Positions 60,031 to 64,000 of a DNA stretch of 64,000 nucleotides are shown here, one piece after another. Below the pieces are notes generated by a model. That model did no database searches. It worked only from the letters and a program-made list of their open reading frames with translations, and was not told the DNA's origin. A program made the position numbers and the translations under genes. Source of the stretch: Mycobacterium sp. 852002-51971_SCH5477799-a (GTDB taxonomy: Bacteria; Actinomycetota; Actinomycetes; Mycobacteriales; Mycobacteriaceae); NCBI RefSeq assembly GCF_001667145.1, contig NZ_LZIF01000118.1, positions 124,001 to 188,000 on the forward strand, written 5' to 3'. Positions within the stretch are counted from its first letter, which is position 1; each line of letters starts with the position of its first letter.

Positions 60031-61725
60031 TCACTGGATGAGGGCCCATCGGTCCATGTTCCAGCCCGCGCCCCACCGCGTCGGGTTCTTGCTCACCGCG
60101 TACATCTTCTTGGAGCTCAGCAGCGTGCGCTGCTGCCGGTAGAGCGGCAAGGTGGGCATGTCGCCCCACAGTACCGGGGCGGTTTCGGCCAGCAGCCGGG
60201 CTCGTTCGGAGCCGTCGGCCGACACGGCCAACGCGCTGATCGCGTTGTCGACCTGGGGATTGGTGTACCCGGACAGGTTGTTGCCGTTGCCCGTGTGCAG
60301 GGCGTAGGCATCGAACGCCGACGACCCCGACGACCCGCTGCCGGTGGCCCCCCCGGTGCTGGCCAGCAACGCGTCGATCCTGCCGTCCCGCAGCGCCTGG
60401 GGGCCCGAGCCGTCCAGGATGACGGCGGAGACGGTGACGCCGGCCGCGCCGCACGCCTTGGTGATGACGCCGACGTTGACCGCCAGCCGCGCGTTGGGTC
60501 CCTGGTACCCGATCCGGACCGTCAGCGGCGCACCGCCCAGCGCCTTGCGCGCGGCGACCGGATCGGACTTGCTGAACGGGCCGGCCTCGGCCGCCCCGTC
60601 GCCGGCCGACACCGCATCATCGGTGGCCGGGTCCAGGCGCGAGTTGGCGATCGGTGTCCCCGCGTCCTTGGCCAGCGAATCGCGCGGCGTGCACAGCGCG
60701 ACCGCGCGCCGGGCATTGGGCGCCGCCAGCGGACCCCGCGGCGCGAAGATCAGCTGCTCGATGCCGTTCGACGGCCCATCGGAGCGCTCGTAGTTGTCCG
60801 GCGTGGTCAGCGCCCCCGAGGAGCCCGAGGCGACGTCGACCACGTCGACGCTGCGGTTGTTGACCCGGTCCTGAATGTCGGGTCCCTGCGACCACACGGT
60901 CACCCGCTTGGTGATGGCCTTGGGCCCCCACCACCGGTCGTTGGCGACGAGGACCACGGCGCCGCGGTCCAGGACGGATTCGATCTTGTACGGCCCCGAC
61001 GACGGGAAGCGCTTGAGGTCGACGCCGGGCTTGAGGTCCCAGATGGTGTTCCACAGCCTCGCGATCTGGGCCACCAGGGGCCCGTTGTTGCTGAGCAGGG
61101 CCGCGGTCACGTCGACGTTGAGCTGGTCGGCGATGACGTGCGACGGCATCAGCGAGGTCGCGGTGAACAGCTGGTTGTAGTCGACGACGCCGCGGTCCGG
61201 GATGAAGGACACCCGCGCCTTCTTCTGCCCGGGCATGCATTCGACGTTGGCGATGTCGAGGTAGCCGGCCTGGGTGGCGGCTTGGAAGTCGGGGAACCTG
61301 CCGGACTGAGCCGCCCAGGCGAGCACGATGTCGTCGCAGGTCACCGGCTTGCCGTCGGAGTAGACGGCATTGTCGGCGATTTGGTAGTCCAGCACCAGCG
61401 GCGTGCCGCCGACCACCGAAACGGTGCCGAAGTCGCGGTCGGCGACGATTTGCCCGTCGGGCCCGTGATAGCTGAAACCGGTGAGCGCGCGGGCGAACGC
61501 CTGCGCTCCGGCCGACGCGGCGCCGGCGACGGTGTTGGTGTTGTAGGTGGACAGCGGGCCGTCGACCACATAGTCGACCTGGGACGCGGCGCTACCCGCG
61601 CAGGCGGTCAGCGTGAAGCCCGCCGCCAGCACCACCGCCAATCCGGCGCCGATCCACCCCGCTACCCCCCGACGGCCGACGAGCCCGCCACGATCGGCCC
61701 CAGTTTCGGGGTGCCTGGTGGCCAT
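60031..61725 (-). CDS. Peptide-binding-type lipoprotein (Rv2585c-like, SBP family 5)
   Basis: A 564-residue lipoprotein with a Leu-Thr-Ala-Cys42 lipobox after a hydrophobic stretch. The mature part follows family 5 extracellular binding proteins (DppA/OppA type): VVDGPLSTYNTNTVAGA, VYSDGKPVTCDDIVLAWAAQ, FPSSGPYKIESVLDRGAVVL and GNGNNLSGYTNPQVDNAIS. No permease or ATPase gene adjoins it, so it either uses a remote transporter or acts otherwise. It lies four bases after secF in the secD-secF-apt-relA run. Confidence 0.85.
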   Translation of the reverse strand: MATRHPETGADRGGLVGRRGVAGWIGAGLAVVLAAGFTLTACAGSAASQVDYVVDGPLSTYNTNTVAGAASAGAQAFARALTGFSYHGPDGQIVADRDFGTVSVVGGTPLVLDYQIADNAVYSDGKPVTCDDIVLAWAAQSGRFPDFQAATQAGYLDIANVECMPGQKKARVSFIPDRGVVDYNQLFTATSLMPSHVIADQLNVDVTAALLSNNGPLVAQIARLWNTIWDLKPGVDLKRFPSSGPYKIESVLDRGAVVLVANDRWWGPKAITKRVTVWSQGPDIQDRVNNRSVDVVDVASGSSGALTTPDNYERSDGPSNGIEQLIFAPRGPLAAPNARRAVALCTPRDSLAKDAGTPIANSRLDPATDDAVSAGDGAAEAGPFSKSDPVAARKALGGAPLTVRIGYQGPNARLAVNVGVITKACGAAGVTVSAVILDGSGPQALRDGRIDALLASTGGATGSGSSGSSAFDAYALHTGNGNNLSGYTNPQVDNAISALAVSADGSERARLLAETAPVLWGDMPTLPLYRQQRTLLSSKKMYAVSKNPTRWGAGWNMDRWALIQ

Positions 61726-61729
61726 GGGC

Positions 61730-63007
61730 CTACCGCCGGCCTACGTTCCGCTTGCCGGTCGGACGCCGGGTCCCGGTCGGCCGCACCGGACGGGCACCCG
61801 GCGCCGGCTTGCTCGGTGCGGGCTTGGGCGGCTCGGCGGCGGCCGCCGTTTCTTCCGCTTCTTCGGCGGTCTCGGTGTCGCCGTCGGCGGTTTCGGCCGC
61901 CGCGCCCGAGCCGGGGCTGCGGCGCCGCATGACGCGTCGGGTGTGGGTGCGCACCAGCTCGGTGCGCTCGCGCAGGGTGACCAGCAGCGGCGTGGCGAAG
62001 AAGATCGACGAGTAGGTGCCGACCAGGATGCCGACCAGCTGCACCAGCGCCAGATCCTTCAGCGTGCCGACGCCCAGCAGCCACACCGCCACGACCATCA
62101 GCGCCAGCACCGGCAGGACGCTGATCAGGCTGGTGTTGATGGAGCGCATGAACGTCTGGTTGATCGCCAGGTTGGCCTGCTCGGCGAAGGTGCGCCGGGC
62201 GGTGTGCTGGAAGCCGTGGGTGTTCTCCTCGACCTTGTCGAACACGATGACGGTGTCGTACAGGGAGAAACCCAGAATGGTCAGCAGGCCGATGACGGTG
62301 GCCGGCGTGACCTCGAAACCGACCAGCGAGTACACCCCGGCGGTGACGCTCAGGTCGAAGACCATCGTGGTCAGCGCGGAGATGGCCATGTACCGCTCGT
62401 AGCGGACCATGATGTAGACGCCGACCAGCACCAGGAAGACCGCGAGCGCGATCAGCGCCTTATCGGTGATCTGGTCGCCCCAGGTTTCGGAGACGGCGGC
62501 GTCGCTGATGGCCTGCTTGCTGGGCTTGCCGTCGGCGCCTTTGGGGTGGAAGGCGTCGAACAGGGCGTTGCGCAGTTTGGTCGTCTGGTCGTTGGTCAGC
62601 GTTGCCGAACGGATCTGCACGGTCGCGCCCGCGCCGTTGCCGACGACGACCACCGATTCAGGGTCGTTGCCGATGGCCTTGTGGAACACCTCGGAGACCT
62701 GCGAGGTCTGCACGGTGCCGGCGGCCCCTGCGGCGGGCATCGACACCGTCGTGCCGCCGTTGAAGTCGATGCCGAAGGTGAAGCCCCGCAACAGGATGCT
62801 CAGGACGGCGATTGCGACGATGGCACCGCTGATGCCGAACCACAACCTGCGCCGTCCGACCACCTCGAACGCGCCGGTGCCGGTGTAGAGCCGCGACAGG
62901 AAGCCGTGCTGCGGCAGGCCCGCGGCGCTGCTGCCGGTCAACTCGGTCGCGCCCTCGGAGGCTTCGGTGATCTCGGTTGCGTCTTTGGAGGCTTTGGAGG
63001 AAGTCAT
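61730..63007 (-). CDS. secF: Protein translocase subunit SecF
   Basis: A 425-residue inner-membrane protein with six helices and a large first outer loop, working with SecD to pull exported proteins using the proton gradient. Typical blocks: FGIDFNGGTTVSMP, SETWGDQITDKALIAL, LTILGFSLYDTVIVFDKVEEN and NQTFMRSINTSLISVLPVL. The C-terminal 75 residues are a Glu/Ala- then Pro/Arg-rich cytosolic tail, longer than in E. coli. The ATG at 63007 lies three bases after the secD stop. Confidence 0.95.
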   Translation of the reverse strand: MTSSKASKDATEITEASEGATELTGSSAAGLPQHGFLSRLYTGTGAFEVVGRRRLWFGISGAIVAIAVLSILLRGFTFGIDFNGGTTVSMPAAGAAGTVQTSQVSEVFHKAIGNDPESVVVVGNGAGATVQIRSATLTNDQTTKLRNALFDAFHPKGADGKPSKQAISDAAVSETWGDQITDKALIALAVFLVLVGVYIMVRYERYMAISALTTMVFDLSVTAGVYSLVGFEVTPATVIGLLTILGFSLYDTVIVFDKVEENTHGFQHTARRTFAEQANLAINQTFMRSINTSLISVLPVLALMVVAVWLLGVGTLKDLALVQLVGILVGTYSSIFFATPLLVTLRERTELVRTHTRRVMRRRSPGSGAAAETADGDTETAEEAEETAAAAEPPKPAPSKPAPGARPVRPTGTRRPTGKRNVGRR

Positions 63008-63010
63008 GCG

Positions 63011-64000
63011 CTAACCCCGTCCCGTCTTCACCTGCGCCGAAACCCGCCGTTCGCGGGCGACCCGCTGAACGGCACCCAGGCCGTTGTAGGCCGGCTTTGC
63101 CAGCGTCGGGGACTTGGACGCCAGGTACACCAGCGGCCAGGTCACCAGGAACACCACCACGATGTCGAGGACCGTGGTGAGGCCCAACGTGAAGGCGAAT
63201 CCCCGCACCTGGCCGATGGCCAGGGCGTAGAGCACCGCGGCGGCCAGGAAGGTGACGGCGTTACCCGACACGATCGTCTTGCGGGCACGCACCCACCCTC
63301 GTGGCACAGCCGATCGGAACGAACGGCCCTCGCGGATCTCGTCTTTGATGCGCTCGAAGAAGACGACGAACGAGTCGGCGGTGGTGCCTATACCGATGAT
63401 CAGACCCGCGATGCCCGCCAGATCCAGGGTGTAGTTGATCTGCCGGCCCAGGATCACCAGGATCGCGAAAATCATTGCCCCGGAAGCGGCTAGCGACAGG
63501 GCGGTGAGCAATCCCAGCACCCGGTAGTAGAGCAACGAATACAGCAACACCAGGATCAAGCCGATCGTTCCCGCGACGAGGCCCGCTCGCAGCGAGGTCA
63601 ATCCCAGTGTCGCCGAGACGGTTTGGGCCTCCGAAGCCTCGAAGGACAGCGGCAGCGAGCCATATTTGAGGACGTTGGCCAGCTGCTTGGCGGTCGCGGC
63701 GGTGAACGGCGGATCGCCACCGCTGATCTGGGTCCGGCCGCCGGGAATGGCTTCCTGGATCATCGGCGCGCTGACCACCTGCGAGTCCAGGGTGAACGCG
63801 GTCTGGGTGCCGATGTGGGCGGCGGTGAAGTCGGCCCAAGTGCTGGCCGCGGCGGACTTGAACTGGAGGTCGACGACGTAGCCGATCCCGCGTTGGTTCT
63901 GGCTCGCGCTGGCGTCCTGGATCTGGTCACCGCTGATGATCGACGGGCCCAGCAGGTAGGCGACCTTGTGGTCGGTCGAGCAGGTGACCAACGGCTGGGC
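63011..64000 (-). CDS. secD: Protein translocase subunit SecD, C-terminal part (cut by window edge)
   Basis: The last 330 codons of SecD, running in from the right edge. Visible are the end of the large outer domain (LLGPSIISGDQIQDASAS, DFTAAHIGTQTAFTLDSQVVS) and the five C-terminal membrane helices with the conserved LAGIAGLIIGIGTTADSFVV, FFERIKDEIREGRSFRSAV and LAIGQVRGFAFTLGLTTVLD blocks (the RND-type GxxxxTxD proton path region). The N-terminus is outside the window. First gene seen of the secD-secF-lipoprotein-apt-relA run. Confidence 0.95.
   Translation of the reverse strand, partial: AQPLVTCSTDHKVAYLLGPSIISGDQIQDASASQNQRGIGYVVDLQFKSAAASTWADFTAAHIGTQTAFTLDSQVVSAPMIQEAIPGGRTQISGGDPPFTAATAKQLANVLKYGSLPLSFEASEAQTVSATLGLTSLRAGLVAGTIGLILVLLYSLLYYRVLGLLTALSLAASGAMIFAILVILGRQINYTLDLAGIAGLIIGIGTTADSFVVFFERIKDEIREGRSFRSAVPRGWVRARKTIVSGNAVTFLAAAVLYALAIGQVRGFAFTLGLTTVLDIVVVFLVTWPLVYLASKSPTLAKPAYNGLGAVQRVARERRVSAQVKTGRG

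Noticed and set aside
1..64000. tRNA, rRNA, insertion sequence, integrase, prophage or CRISPR array
   Set aside because: No cloverleaf, transposase, integrase or repeat-spacer pattern was seen; the right four fifths of the window is ordinary core chromosome.

Overview
The window is high-GC actinobacterial chromosome. From about 12.8 kb to the right end its gene order follows the slow-growing Mycobacterium core genome: ornithine/lysine/arginine decarboxylase, nusB, efp, pepQ, the aro cluster, mltG, ruvX, alaS, rarA, aspS, hisS, ppiB, relA, apt, secF, secD. From memory this corresponds to the Rv2531c-Rv2587c interval of M. tuberculosis, so the source is probably a Mycobacterium such as a member of the avium group; the species cannot be fixed from sequence alone. 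I saw no tRNA, rRNA, CRISPR array, insertion sequence or prophage, and no gene-free stretch longer than 300 bases.

Layout. 1-2.6 kb: two secreted proteins (one cut by the window edge, one a lone CBM2 carbohydrate-binding module), a serine beta-lactamase-like hydrolase and a GNAT acetyltransferase. 2.6-9.3 kb: a tightly overlapping minus-strand operon of GntR regulator, AprB-like 2x[4Fe-4S] ferredoxin, substrate-binding lipoprotein with an extra C-terminal domain, permease, ATPase, and an AprA-like flavoprotein fused to HEAT repeats. It looks like an import-plus-redox system and is the best candidate for an undescribed pathway. 9.5-12.8 kb: a membrane protein and a two-component system whose response regulator and kinase genes converge and overlap, followed by a small secreted protein behind three direct repeats with an 11-bp period.

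12.8-33.7 kb: core operons. pepQ, efp, nusB and the decarboxylase form one group; aroC-aroK-aroB-aroQ gives chorismate biosynthesis; alaS-ruvX-mltG-aroE-prepilin peptidase forms another. An SsuD-like flavin monooxygenase with changed active-site residues sits between aroC and the peptidase gene. 33.7-41 kb: a fused ATP-grasp/alpha-E protein, a transglutaminase-like protein and a zinc metallopeptidase (a predicted peptide-modification set), plus membrane proteins and an F420-type reductase in the aspS operon.

42.9-52.2 kb: a ketopantoate-reductase-like gene lacking a usual start codon, SRPBCC and metallopeptidase genes, a class II aldolase/DapA-like pair divergent from an XRE-cupin regulator with a long perfect palindrome between them, a purple acid phosphatase, a radical SAM gene behind a perfect LexA box, and small membrane or secreted proteins in a less GC-rich patch. 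52.2-64 kb: hisS with a glyoxalase-like hydrolase, the membrane cyclophilin PpiB, next to it a Ser/Thr kinase whose extracellular part is a degenerate cyclophilin, then the secD-secF-lipoprotein-apt-relA run on the minus strand.
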